Source: Thelonectria olida (Eukaryota; Ascomycota; Sordariomycetes; Hypocreales; Nectriaceae). From it: a stretch of DNA of 64,000 nt. A program made the translations under genes and the position numbers. The notes below the pieces were generated by a model, which ran no database searches, was not told the origin of the DNA, and saw nothing but the letters and a program-made list of their open reading frames with translations. The stretch is from assembly GCA_020736575.1 (NCBI GenBank), contig JAGPYM010000011.1, positions 1 to 64,000 on the forward strand, written 5' to 3'. This document shows positions 40,021-51,550 of this stretch, piece by piece (within the stretch, counting starts at the first letter, position 1; each line of letters begins with the position of its first letter).

Positions 40021-42142
40021 CTAGTCCTCTGCCAATGGTGTCATAAAAGGGCTCTTCGCTCGATCTGGACTGACGTTTCGACTTCGGCGTCCGGCATTGA
40101 TAGGCTGGAGTGAGGTCGATAATCTATCGCGGCTCTCGGTTCGAACCACGAGACCAGCTCGATCCATAGCAGACGGTGGGGGTCGCAACTCGTCAACTCG
40201 TCCACTAAACTTGGGGGTAGCCAAGCCCGAGGCTCGTCCTTGTCGAGAACCCTCGCTGCTATCGGAATGCTCCTCGTCGTCTGTGTCCATATCGCCCAGT
40301 TCAAAGTCAGACAAGTCACCCTCTTCCATGACCCTTTCGTAACCTCCCGTGTTGCGTCTAAACAACTTGTTGGTGAGCGAGAAGCCGCGGCCCGGCTTGG
40401 GCCTGCCACCAGCGCGACGGCGTCTTCGTGCAAAGCTCAGCAACCTTCTTCTCCGCTCAGGCTTGCGGAAGATAAAGGCCAGCACCAACAGGATGAAGAC
40501 GAAAGCAAAGAATCCAGACGTGGAGCCTGACGGCTTCTCCAACATATCATCCCAGTCGTCGTCATCGCCGTCCGACGATGCAGGGATCGGGACGGATCCT
40601 GCGGGCTCGAAATCGGTCGGCTTTCCTGACTCCACGTTGGTTCCGAAACCTACAGGCAGGGCCTCGCCCGAGGGAGGTACTTGGCCGGCGGCGTACAAGA
40701 CCATCTTGCCCAGAGTCCAGCTGAGCTCAACACCATCGATCTTCTCCATGGGCTTGAACGGGTCGGCAAAGCCCTTGTCGTGATCGGAATCGTCCTTTGT
40801 TGAGTTCAGGCTATGACCACCTTCCAACCCGATTCGGGGAATGCCGATTCCGTCGTATAGCATGTTGATTAGCCATGAAGCTTTGAAACACGCTTCACGA
40901 GCTTCCTGGGCCTTTTCCTCCGGGGTCTTCTTACGCTTCTCCAGGTCCTCCAAGTATTCGTCTTCGATATCACCCCAGTCCATACTACAGAATTCCAGCA
41001 CATTCTTCTGGTAGGTCGCAAGATCATAAGCTTTGTGTTTCTTGCCAAAGAAGCCGTGTGTTGTGTGCCAATACTCGGAGACTCCGACAAAGTGGTTGAT
41101 GTCAAAATCAATGGCTGGCACGTGCTGACCATTGATCAAACAGGGCTCGTCCGCACAAGGCAGCTCCTTTCCTAGCAATGGATACGTCTTCTTCAGACAC
41201 TCGTCGAAAGCGCCCGTGCCGGCTAGGACAGGATCCTTACTACTGCTATCGATGGGCTTGCCATCCAGCGTGGTGCGCAGGCCCTTGGGCATACAAGGAT
41301 CGGGAAGTTCCTTTTCGCCCTTGTACTCCTCTTGAAGGGTCTCGACAAAACGAGACCGGGCCTGGTTGGCGCCAAAGCCAAGCCACGTAGAAGTGAAAAC
41401 CTTGTATTCTGTGGGAGAACCGTCGAGGGTGCGCATACGGACTAGCTTCAAGTCGTTGGCGTGCTTCTCGGACTCGGTGGAATTGGGGGCGAATGCGATC
41501 TGGGCCGAGGCGCCGCCCATGTCTAAGAAGCCGTAGGTATGGTGATCTTTGCCATGATCGGGAGTTCGAGGCGTATCGAAGCCGCCTAGAAGGTAGTTTG
41601 CCGCAATCCATCCGTAAAGACCCTCGGTCTCGCCAGAGATGACCTGAATATGGGCGTTGCAGTCGGGCAAGATGAACTTGGAGTTCGCGCGGAGGTAGGT
41701 ACACATATTTTGAAGCAGGGCTTTTTGCTGGGACTCGGGGAGAAGTCGCATACCAGCAGTAGCCATGAGGTAGATGGGGGTCTCGGGGACCTTGTCGCGG
41801 GGGACTTCATCGAGGGCGATTTCGATGAGCTCTTGAAGGTGATCGCGACCGACACTCGAGATGTTTTCGGCGAAGGAGGAGACGCCCGGGTGAATCTTTT
41901 TGCTCTTCTCGAGCTTGATCTTGGGCAGATTCTTCAGTTCCTTGGAATCGGCATCTTTAACGGCAGCGGCGTGATTCTTCCACTTGTAGACGTAGAGACG
42001 GGTTCCAGAGGACCCAGCGTCGAGGATGACGCCATATTGCGCTGTGCGACGGAGAGTCGTTAGCCAACGTCATGAGAGGGAATGGGAAAGGAGGAGAGGA
42101 TAAGAGAAAGGGCGAGTTAGGTGACTGACATGCTTTACCCAT
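40021..42142 (-). CDS. ynd1: Golgi apyrase Ynd1 (GDA1/CD39 nucleoside diphosphatase)
   Basis: Golgi nucleoside di-/triphosphatase that clears the GDP and UDP left by glycosyltransferases. Two exons, 42142-42139 (just ATGG) and 42041-40021, give 674 aa. Apyrase conserved regions are clear: ACR1 YGVILDAGSSGTRLYVYKW right at the N-terminus, ACR2 IYLMATAGMRLLP, ACR3 VISGETEGLYGWIAANYL, ACR4 FLDMGGASAQIAFAP. A single C-terminal membrane span (GFFAFVFILLVLAFIF) is followed by a basic tail. Anchoring at the C-terminus, with no N-terminal anchor, is Ynd1-like rather than Gda1-like. The 4-nt first coding exon is inferred because only this join gives both an ATG and the ACR1 frame. It works in the same organelle as GEA and ANP1. 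Confidence 0.92.
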
Positions 42143-43937
42143 TGAGGGTTGAGCGTCTGGTAGAGGAATCGAATCGAGGCCTGGTTCGGTTGCTGGAGAA
42201 GCTCGACTGGAGGGATGTTGTTAGAGATGGCGACGGTTGGAGTTTGTGCGGGTGAAATGCTGTTAAGAGTGAAGGCAGGCTGAACTGGTAAAGTCAAAGT
42301 GAGAAAAAGGTTCAAGCTCGCCAAGTTCCGTTCGAGAATTGATCGATCAACTGCAGCCGGGAAAGGGAGCTGAGGCCTTGTTTCGTAACGCGCGACAAGG
42401 GGGTGGGTCGGTTCGTCTTCAGGAGTCGTGAGTGACGTGAAGCTAAAACCGCGGGACGTGTATGAGACAGCGAGCGATGTTTTGGGTGAGAAGCGAGGGT
42501 TGTGATTCCAATAAAAAATAAATAATTAAATAAAAGGCCAAGTAACGAATTGAGCCAAGAAAGATAAGGCGCGGATGGATGTCAGATGGAAAGCGAATGT
42601 GCGGCGATCAACAGCCGAGAGGGAAGAGCGAGTGGAATTTTTGAGTTTTTGGGAGAGTTGCCCGAAAACAACAACCAGGATGAATTATTAGTATTAGGAA
42701 GAGGTGGAGGAGGAGGAGGATTCACGCAAGACAAGCAAGGGAGGGACGACGGGACGGGAGGAAACGAAGGGACACGAGTTCGACCAAGCCACGGACCAGC
42801 TCGATTCAATCGCATCCATTCATTTGCCGTCGCAAGTGGAATGGTGCAAGGGAGAAAGAATGGATCGAACCAGGGTTGCAAGGGACTATGATTTGACAGG
42901 GAATGTGTGAGTGGAGAAGCCGTGGCCAAAGTACTTGCACTTGCCCTTCAGCTGGGTACACTACCAAGTACTTTGGTAGTAGTCAGTACTGGGCACTTAT
43001 CGCCATCACCAAGAAGAGGAGGCGTTTTGCATCTCGTCGTTTTCAGCTCTGATAAGGAAAATGAGGAAAGAGGGTGTTTGGACTAGATTGGAAGGAGCCG
43101 CCAATACGGGGAATCCATTGCGAAGGATGCTATTCCCATTGCATCATTATGCTGAATGACTCCCCCTCCCACCACATCACTTCTCGTCCTGCTCGTAAAA
43201 CTTCCCATGGCGTGAGGCATCTGTCACGTGGGAATAGCCTCACCCTTCGCCATTCGTCTTTCCCTTTCCTCTTGCCCTGCTGACAGTGAATGAGACCAAT
43301 CAGCGAGACATTGCCATTCGTATCAAGGTCCAGGTACAGCAGGACGGAGCCATGACGGATGACACATGTTCCCAGCTGTTCCCGGGCAGTCCAGTCAGCA
43401 AAGAAATCATTATGGGCACCACATTGCCACCAACCAATCACTTTGCCCACGTTTCTATTCTTGGTGACAGACATCCACCTTCATTCGTAGACCAAGACTT
43501 CCAACGAACTCCCAACACGCAAGCCACCCTCCAGGCTTGAATTCGCCCGCGGTATCTGCCACTGCGAAACGCCAAGAAGGCACCGACTATACACTTCACT
43601 CATCTGTTCATCCTGATATAATGCTTATTCCTCATATATTTGATAGCATTTCAATACATATTTATTCTGATGCAAAGTTGGAGAGGGGAATAAAATGAAG
43701 GTATAAGCACGTTCATAAGCTAATCTTAGCTAATCAAGAACTATCGACTCGCGTAAGAGGGCTCCCTTCAAACGTCAAAAGAAGAGAAGAAGAAAAAGGC
43801 GAGATGAATTGAGATAGGACACGGAAGGAAGAAAGAACGCGACAGTTGGCACTACTAGATACCTCCATGCAAGACCTCCCATACGAAAGCATGATGACGA
43901 CCCAGCGGAAGTCAAGCCGGTGTCATGAAAAGACGTG
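42143..43937. other. Long intergenic region upstream of YND1
   Basis: About 1.8 kb. It contains a GGA-rich run (about 42700-42720) and an imperfect palindrome of CAAGTAC/GTACTTG elements near 42930-42975. Short open frames on both strands lack protein character. No tRNA or snoRNA pattern was seen. Confidence 0.5.
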
Positions 43938-44987
43938 TTAGTTGCACTCTTGTGTACCGACTGCCTCACAGATGGATCCATTGTACGCTTCATTCCACGC
44001 CTCGACTCTTCCCTTCCTATCCTCACATCTCTTCTGGTGCTCAACCACCGCTCTCTTCTGACTCTTCTTCAACTCCTTGGCCTCCTTCCTCACTGCCTCC
44101 ATGAGTTGCTGGCTCTTCATCACAGCATCCAGGGCCGCCAATCTCCCATCGAACGCGAGTCGAATAGACGGAACTTTGCGTTCGTACCACTGGCACCGTT
44201 CTCGCATCTCACTCAACTGCCAGACTGCCTGCGCGCCCGAAATTGGCCCTTCGCGTCTCTCGCCAAGCCAGTCTTCGGCCACCCATCTGGCGCCATTTAC
44301 GATCTGCAGCAGGTCCGACTTCTCCCCTCTAAGGTTGTCACAGTTCCTCCGTAAATCACGTCGCTCTGCAACTGCCTCTACGTAGAAGGGATACAGAATA
44401 TTGTTTTTGAGGTCGAAGTCTTCAGCTGCCGGCGGCCCAACATCGATATTTTCTGCCGGCTGTGGTGTTGCAAAAGGGAGGCTGTCTGTGCCGGAGGCGA
44501 TGTTTGCAGTATCCGAGAGGGTATCTGAACTCAAACCCTCGTTTGTATAAAAGTAGGAGCCCATTCTGCTCTTGCTCGAGCTTCGGGTCGTCAGATGGAT
44601 GGGATGCGACCCCAACGCTTCGATTGAACTGGCCGAGAGTTTAGATTTGTTGACTTTCATTCGTTCTGCAAATGACAAACCAACTGGCTGAGAGGTAACC
44701 GGCCCCGGGCACGGCAAGTCGGCGAATGACACTCTTGCTGAGGGATTCGAGACGAAATCTACTGGTCCGGATATGTTGAGACCAAATTCCCGTGATCGCA
44801 GACGTGCGCTGCGCCTCCAGGCTCCCCTACTGGCCTTGGTCTTGAGGCAGGTTTCCTGCTGTTTCGTCTTGGCTCGTGCTCTATTGTCGATCCAGGCCGC
44901 GAAGCGCACCCTCTTGCTCTGGTTCGCCGACATGCTGAGCTTCGTTCCTTGGTGTTGGTCAGTTCGCTGGGGCAATGAGTAGCCCAT
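43938..44987 (-). CDS. Hypothetical protein with C-terminal helical region
   Basis: Intronless 349-aa frame (MGYSLPQRTD start; a second ATG at 44933 gives MSANQSKRVRFAAW). The N-terminal half is Ser/Arg-rich and looks disordered. The C-terminal half is helical and highly charged: ILYPFYVEAVAERRDLRRNC, EKSDLLQIVNGARWVAEDWL, and a Lys/Glu-rich coiled coil (KEAKELKKSQKRAVVEHQKR). There is no signal peptide or membrane span. I do not recognise the family. It lies about 400 bp downstream of the HEI10-like gene on the same strand. Length, codon pattern and coiled-coil content support a real gene. Confidence 0.7.
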   Translation of the reverse strand: MGYSLPQRTDQHQGTKLSMSANQSKRVRFAAWIDNRARAKTKQQETCLKTKASRGAWRRSARLRSREFGLNISGPVDFVSNPSARVSFADLPCPGPVTSQPVGLSFAERMKVNKSKLSASSIEALGSHPIHLTTRSSSKSRMGSYFYTNEGLSSDTLSDTANIASGTDSLPFATPQPAENIDVGPPAAEDFDLKNNILYPFYVEAVAERRDLRRNCDNLRGEKSDLLQIVNGARWVAEDWLGERREGPISGAQAVWQLSEMRERCQWYERKVPSIRLAFDGRLAALDAVMKSQQLMEAVRKEAKELKKSQKRAVVEHQKRCEDRKGRVEAWNEAYNGSICEAVGTQECN

Positions 44988-45384
44988 GATGTGCGGTGTG
45001 ACTGATAATTTGCCGCTGGCGAACTATTGACGGGCAATATTTGGAGTGGATGGTGACGTTTCAGCGCGATACAGGTCACACTACTATTAGATGAGACTTT
45101 GATACTAGTTCGAAGTATGGAAGAAAGCATGGCAATTCTGCCGTCCCAAAGTCGGGTCTTAAATATTCATTCCACCGTAGGTATTTGGTTTAGGTGGCCT
45201 TGCTATCTGAACAGAACATTCGTCTTCGTTCGAAAATAAAAAGTGTTCCTAGAACACAAATGGCCTTGTTCCTAGAACAAGCCTCTGCGCCTCTCATAAC
45301 AAAGCCAGCGTTCCCTCTGGAACCGAAACCCACTACCTTTGCTGATCGAGTTTGTTCTCACCTGCTATTTGTTCCATGACCCCT

Positions 45385-46608
45385 TCAGTGACGTCGAGCG
45401 GAAACATCCAGGCCTGGCATATTGGCTGGCTGGCTGACTTTGAGCCCAGACGTAAGACCGACACCTGTCAGGCCAACTCGATTGTTAGCGAAGCTTGGAG
45501 CATTGCTCCCTGGACTATGTCTCTTTGCCCCAGGGCCGGGCGCAGGTGTTCCTGTGTGCCCTGGCACAGTCGATGTTCCGCTCAAGTGCGATGAACTGCC
45601 TACCGCATGACGATGAAGCCCCCCAACGGGTGCGTACGAAGTTTCTGCTTGGAATATTAGGGATTGAAGTTGTTGCGATCTGCGACTATACTTACCGTGG
45701 ACATTAGTCCCTGCCCTGGGCCATCGCCCATCCTCCCTTGAGAATGTGTTGTGGGATCGAGGTGCACTCGCGTTCATGGTGGTGGCCACGTCAATTCTGT
45801 GGTTCTGGCCGAATGAAGGCCTCATGGGTGCCTCCACAGAGTTATGGTTAGTCGCTCCGCCAAAGCTGTGGCCCATCTGTGGTGCCATCGAGAGGCTCGA
45901 GTCTACCTCGTCTGATGCCGCTTGCTGGATGTGTCCGATTTCTGCTCTCCGCCTAATCTTGTCGTACGCCTCCTGTACTTGAAGGTGTTTTCGGCTTTTC
46001 TCTTTGTAAGCCTGAGAGATTTCCATATTCTTGCGTCGCAAGGAGTCTTGATCCGCTGCCAAGCCTGCTCATGTTAGCTTAGGGACGCGAGGTCTAAAGG
46101 CCCAGGAAACCGCAACTTGTTATCTTTTGCTGAAGTGCCTCGATTTCCGAATTCGCGTCATTGATAGTCTTTTCAAGGCGAAGACTAAGGTTGGAGTATT
46201 TGTTGGTCAAGGTCTTGTAGAGGTATTGTTGGTAGAAGATATCCTGGGTCATCTGATATGCCCAGAAGCTGAGTGCTCGACCAGCACATTCCATGATGAC
46301 GTTCGGGCTAAGGCCACTCAAGACACTCGTTTTGTATTCTTCACTTGGGTTGAGGTTTGTGATCGCGGCGTCGTCGGGGCTATTGAGCTGGCAGTTGCAA
46401 GCCGGGCAGGCAGAGCGTGGTCCATTCTCTTGGCAAGCGAAGCCGAATCGTTGAGCGCACTCGAGGCAGAAGATGTGACTACACCCAATCATCAGAAAAC
46501 AAACGACTCGGTTGAAAATTGAAAGACAAACCTGCAGGTGGTTACGAGGGCATGATCGGCCAGCTCTCGTCGGCACTTCAGGTTGTTGCAGGTCAGAGCG
46601 TGTTCCAT
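45385..46608 (-). CDS. hei10: HEI10/CCNB1IP1-like RING protein (meiotic crossover factor)
   Basis: Four exons (46608-46532, 46478-46117, 46064-45696, 45647-45385) join in frame to 356 aa. The N-terminal RING is split by intron 1: MEHALTCNNLKCRRELADHA, then TCSHIFCLECAQRFGF and CPACNCQL. A central coiled coil follows (LSLRLEKTINDANSEIEALQ and EKSRKHLQVQEAYDKIRRRA), and then a Ser/Gly/Pro-rich tail. This RING, coiled coil and Ser-rich order is that of HEI10 (Sordaria) and human CCNB1IP1, SUMO/ubiquitin-ligase-like proteins that mark crossover sites on the synaptonemal complex. The function is inferred from the family. Confidence 0.88.
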
Positions 46609-46990
46609 GATGCTGGACTTAAAGAGCGGTTGTTGCTTTGGAGACGTACCAAGAACGTGACGAAGTTTCCATGGGGTTTGAGTTGGGCCAAATGCGACAA
46701 TGGAAGCTAAAATGCGAAAGAGGAAAGGAGGAAGGGGTGACCAACCGCTTTACCTCCTGATTCCAGAACGTTATAATGGATGTAGTAGGTGCAAACCTTA
46801 TAGTCATAATCAAATCCTACTTATGTACGGTCTTCCTGAATACATGATCAAATCAAAGAAGTCCTTGTTTCATATCATACACTCATGTTCGTCCTTTTTG
46901 GTTCCGTATTCCCAATCACAGCCTCTGTGCCCTGCCCTGCAGAATCACAAGTCCGCTCAGTGTGCGATCCATAAGCCAACCAACCCCCCA
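46609..46990. other. Intergenic region HEI10-Zn2Cys6 regulator
   Basis: 382 bp containing the hei10 promoter and the 3' end of the transcription factor gene. No feature beyond AT-rich patches is evident. Confidence 0.5.
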
Positions 46991-49380
46991 TCATTGAACC
47001 AAAAATGCGTTATCCATGCTAGACCCATCAAATGAAACCGATCCATGACTCATATGCATCGTGCTGCCGTTGCTGATACTGTACATCTCGCTGTCTGTCG
47101 ACAATGGGTCTGGCGGTTGTCCCCAGTACATGCCGTCAGAGTCCCAGATGCCATGTTGGCCAAGCATATCCATCATCTCGTCCGAGTCCAACTCTATGAA
47201 CGATAGTTGCAAGTCGATATCGCCCATGGAGATGCTTGGGTTTGTCCCTTCCGAAGACAGTGGGCTCTGACCACACCCTTGACGTCGGGCTTCATAAAGG
47301 CGTCGCACAACCTCTCGACTGCGTCGGGCTGCCAACGACCAGTCCTTCATGGCGTCCAGCAAGTCCAGCACAGTTTCAATTTGGATCTGCCACCCTGGGA
47401 CAAGAGGGCTACTCCATTGCCAATGGAGACTGACCAAGGGAACCATGACCGCTTGGTATAGGAACCAGGCAGCGTTCCAACCAGACATCTGGTTGCTGGC
47501 CCATTCCCGGGAAATGTCATCAATGGTTGCCTTGGCCATTTCCCGACATGTATCTACTGCAGCAATATCTTGCCGGTCCGATCGGATACTGCCATCGTTG
47601 GTCGCCATACTGAGGAGAACGGGTCGATGTAATAGCATTCGAAGGTTCTGATATCGCCACTTCATGACGCAGCGGGAAAGATAGAGTGGCTCAGCGCAAG
47701 GATCGGTACTTCGGAGTAGCCACGGGAGCTTGCTATACCAGTTGACAAGTTGACCATCCAGATTGCGGCGATCCTCAGGTTTCAGAAGAGGGGCAACGGC
47801 TAGCATATCCTGAACCTTCGAGGAGATCCGACAGAATTTAATATTCTCCACCAGTGGGAGGAAACCGACATATTGTCCCGACTCATGTGTCTGGGCCGAG
47901 ATGGTCAACCCCATTGAGCTACCAGCTTCGGAAATGAAGTAACTTACCTCATCGGCTCCCACTTCGGGTGGTCGAACATTGACTTCCGGACCACATCGTC
48001 CCAGGCTAGGCCGACCCAGTGTTGTGGTGGCCCATGTATCGAGGCAGAACAGAGACCACCAGGTTCGCCGCCGAGCCTCAACGGCCCCTTCACCTGGCCC
48101 TGCTTGTGACTGCCGATGTAAACCAAGAGCGCTGGCCATCCTAAGTGCAGCGCCTAGGACGGCATTTCCCATGTTCGGTCGGTTCACATAGTGTAAATAA
48201 TAGCCTCCGATGAGAGCGAGTGCTTGGACGGTTTCGATGTGGCTGCTTCCCAAAGAATCGATTGACAGCTGCTCCATTGCCTTCTGGTAGTACTCAATAT
48301 GGCTCAAGTCGTCCGACTTCATCGCGGCTATGCTGCCCATGGCAAAGACCATGTTGAGCAGGCTAATCCAAGGCGAGTCACATCTCTTACCCTCAAGATA
48401 GTCTGTACGGAATGCGGGCTCATCAAGCATAGGAACAAAGACATGAACACGCTTAAAGTAAGCATCGATGAGCGTTTGGCCCTTCCATGACCATGGAACT
48501 CGACAGTTCTCTTCTTGAGGGACGACTCGCTGTTGCAAAACTGGTAGATTGTTGACCACTTCAAAACCAATCGATGACGGAGATATCGAGTCTCGAAGAT
48601 GAGGTTGCACCTTGAGCATAACGAGAAGTGCTGCTTTAATAGATGATGCTCCGAGATATGACGATTGCCGGTCCATGCTGAGGGATAGAGCATTGACGTC
48701 GTCTGCCTCGCTTGGAATAGCATCCCTGACACGGCGTTCTTCATCCGACTCGGAGTTTTGAGTAGGTATCTGCTCAAGAATTGAGAGCCCCCTATCTAGA
48801 TTCAAAGAGGGTTCCTTTTTCAGAGGGCTGGTATTTAGGGGAGGTGATGGAAGTGCTGTTGAAGACTCTGTAGGAGGATAGCCTAATAAGTTGAGGAGTT
48901 CCTGACGAGTCAGGGGTAAAAGTGTAGATGCATCATGGTTGGGATATAAGAGTTTGAGAATGGAACGACACTCTTCTAGAGACTGAGATAGAGCCTCCAA
49001 TGTCCTGAGAACCGTTAGCATAACATTTACTGCCAATTCTAGCCATGAGCTCACTTTCTCGAGGGGATCACCCGTTGACGATGCTTGTCATAAAAGCACC
49101 GCTTAGGAGCCCGACTAGAGAGACATTGACCGCAAGGTTGCTTGCCATCACATCGAATCTTGCGTCGCTTGCACTCAGCACAGGCATGTGGCGTAGTAAT
49201 GCGTTTGTTGCCAGGACTGCAGTTCTTTGGACTGTACGATGAGGCTAGAGAAGGTTTTCTAGGAGTCACGCCTTGGACTGCGAGCCGTGTCAGCCCCTTT
49301 GTAAGCAGGGAGGTCAAAAGACGTAACATACAGGTGTGAAACATCCCACTACCGTTCGGGATAGAAATTGAGGGAGGCAT
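46991..49380 (-). CDS. Zn2Cys6 transcription factor with fungal-specific regulatory domain
   Basis: About 770 aa. The zinc cluster is HACAECKRRKIRCDGKQPCG, then QCLSSRAPKRC, with all six Cys present, followed by a basic linker and a dimerisation helix (TLEALSQSLEECRSILKLLY) across an intron near 49053-49002. The middle homology region includes LIDAYFKRVHVFVPMLDEPA, GSSHIETVQALALIGGYYLH and RRRTWWSLFCLDTWAT. The protein ends in an acidic segment and a Ser/Met-rich tail. An additional intron near 49333-49280 (GTATGT to CTCGCAG) probably removes part of the drawn N-terminus. Target genes are unknown; no adjacent metabolic cluster suggests a role. Confidence 0.88.
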
Positions 49381-51550
49381 AGTTCACGTATCGTGAAGCT
49401 GAGACAACGGCTGAGAATCGTTGTAGTATCTAGAACAACAACATGGTCCACAGACTTGAGTATAGGGAGGAAACAAAGATAAGATAGAGCATCTTCGGCA
49501 TGGCTCAACGCCACAGGAAATAGGCCTGGGGTTCAAGAGCCGGGGCGGGTCAGAGCGGATAGGGCACGTAGGGGTAACGGAAGATATATAGAGGGCCCAT
49601 TGAAGGTGTCAACTGGGAGCAGCATCGGCGTAGGGTCTAATGAAAGCCGCAATGCGGAGTCACGGATATGGTCGGAGCAAGGGCAACGGATGAATTGGAG
49701 AAGAGCGCTTATAGAAGCCATTGGGCTCATGGGCCTCGAGGTAGGCCGACAAGGGAGGTGTGATGAAGCGGAATGAATGAAGGAGGGCACGGGGTGCGTC
49801 AAGTGGAGAGCCGAGATGGATGGATGTAAGATGAAGCAGGTCGAGGGACGAAACCCCGAAAAAGAAAGGTCTGGTTGAAGGTAGTCTAGGAGGGTAGCAG
49901 ACCCATACTTGCCGACTCTCAGATCGACTGGAGAGTGGCAGAGGTAATGGCGCCATCTCCTTTAGAGCTAGGTACCCTGGGTTCCCTGGTAGCTCCCGCC
50001 ATGGACTTGATGGAGGCAGGGAGCTCTTAGGGAGGCAGTAAGGCCCGGCCGGCAATGTGGCGGGACGAGGGGATCGACGTAACGAAGGTCGGAACTGTGG
50101 GAGAAACAGGGAGGTGTCGACAAAGGTCAGCGGATCAGAGGGGGCGTGAGACTTGGATATGCTTGCAGTGCCAGGCGGCCAAGACGGATGCCCTGGAAGT
50201 GTAGATGGGCTCTGCATCGACGGCCCGACAAACGAGATCGAACCATGGATGTGTGGACATGGCCTCCCGTCGTGGATTTGAATGCATCGGTGACAGGTGT
50301 TTTTGGCTAGAGTTTCGGAGACCTAGTTGCGGTGTTGTCATCTGGTGATGGGACCTGGATCACATAAACCAGGCGTTCCGGAAGCAGAATGGAGGCAAGC
50401 AGCCACTGCCGCTCCCAGTCCGGGGGAGACCAGGGCCAAGCCATGACGAACCCTGGTCGCTTGGGTGGAGGGGGCGTCTTAGGGCCGGGTCGCTTCAGGG
50501 ACTGAGGTGGACGAAATAGTTGTGTGTGGTGAAGTTGTCTGCCGTCCCATGGAGAAACGTGGCTCACTGCCACGTTGGGTATGCAACTGTTGACGAACTT
50601 GGTCGTAGGGAGTGGCGAAGCAGGTTGCTGCGAGCCGAGCTGACCGGCGACGATATGATGATTCGACTCGACGGGGTTCTTGGAGGAGGACGGGTTCGGC
50701 TCTGCTGGAAGTCTAAGCTTAAGTTCGTGATGGCCATGTGTGAGTGGGATTGCAGGAAACTGGAACTTGTCCGACTCCCGTGCCTCGATTATTAGATTGG
50801 GGGGAAGTTGGGACGACACCTTTCCTCATAGGAAGACCAACAAGGGCGGGAAGGAAGGAACGACGAGCGATGTCCCTGCCCCATGGTTTGTAGGATGTGG
50901 ATTCATCAAGGTACTAGGTAGTAGCAGCCTCGGCACATAGGTAAGGTTGACCTAGGCTGCCTAAGGCACCTTGCTCTATGTGATACAACATCATCAAGGG
51001 AAGGAAGGATCAGGGCGGAATTTGTGCAGCTCCTTCTTTGAGGAGGTAGGCGAGTGCCACATGGCTTGAGAAAGGCACGCCCCCAAGACCTGCGATACCC
51101 CGCGGGTGGCGTCACAGTTTCCCCAGGTTCCAGCCCAATGTGGAAGACGAGACAGCCACACTGGAAGTGTTCATGCACACCGTAACTTTGGTGTTGAGAC
51201 TCAAAGTTGCACTGGAGTAATTAGCTACATAGTCGAGGCAGGTAGCTCGAATTCGCAACCGAGTCCCCCGAAGAGTTTAGACCCCGGACCTACCGCGGGG
51301 TCAATATCCCGCCAGTGAGCTTCCACCGGCCGACGTCCTAGCGGTTTCTGACTTTCTGATGGGCTCGGCCAATAATACCCCGACCTTGGAAGCATTTTCC
51401 ATGAGGGATCATCCTTCATCAACTCTCGCATCCCCTATTCTCGTCTTTAAGCTTCTAGGATTCCTGCGGTGACGAGACATACAGTCTCCAAAACCATGTT
51501 CCCATCCTCATTTCTCTTTCGGCTAAAGTGATCCCGAAAACGAAACCTCA
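49381..51550 (-). other. Long CT-rich upstream region of the Zn2Cys6 gene (possible long 5' leader)
   Basis: The minus strand is rich in C and T for over 1 kb upstream of the regulator, giving several long stop-free frames on the minus strand (for example 49660-50217, 185 aa from an ATG). These translate to Pro/Ser/Leu-rich sequence without domain character. Long pyrimidine-rich 5' leaders with upstream ORFs are common for fungal regulatory genes. I interpret it as leader and promoter rather than a gene. Confidence 0.45.
51280..51302. promoter_or_regulatory. CGG-N5-CCG palindrome, possible zinc-cluster site
   Basis: CGGACCTACCG (51285-51295) is an inverted CGG triplet pair with a 5-bp spacer, a form bound by dimeric Zn2Cys6 regulators. 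It is embedded in a 7-bp inverted repeat (GACCCCG/CGGGGTC). It lies about 1.9 kb upstream of the Zn2Cys6 gene. The functional link is speculation. Confidence 0.3.

Noticed and set aside
49660..50217. 185-aa minus-strand open frame with ATG
   Set aside because: Pro/Ser/Leu-rich translation typical of a CT-rich leader, with no domain or splice support.
50307..50819. 170-aa minus-strand open frame
   Set aside because: It begins at a GTG rather than ATG, and composition suggests a leader or promoter region.
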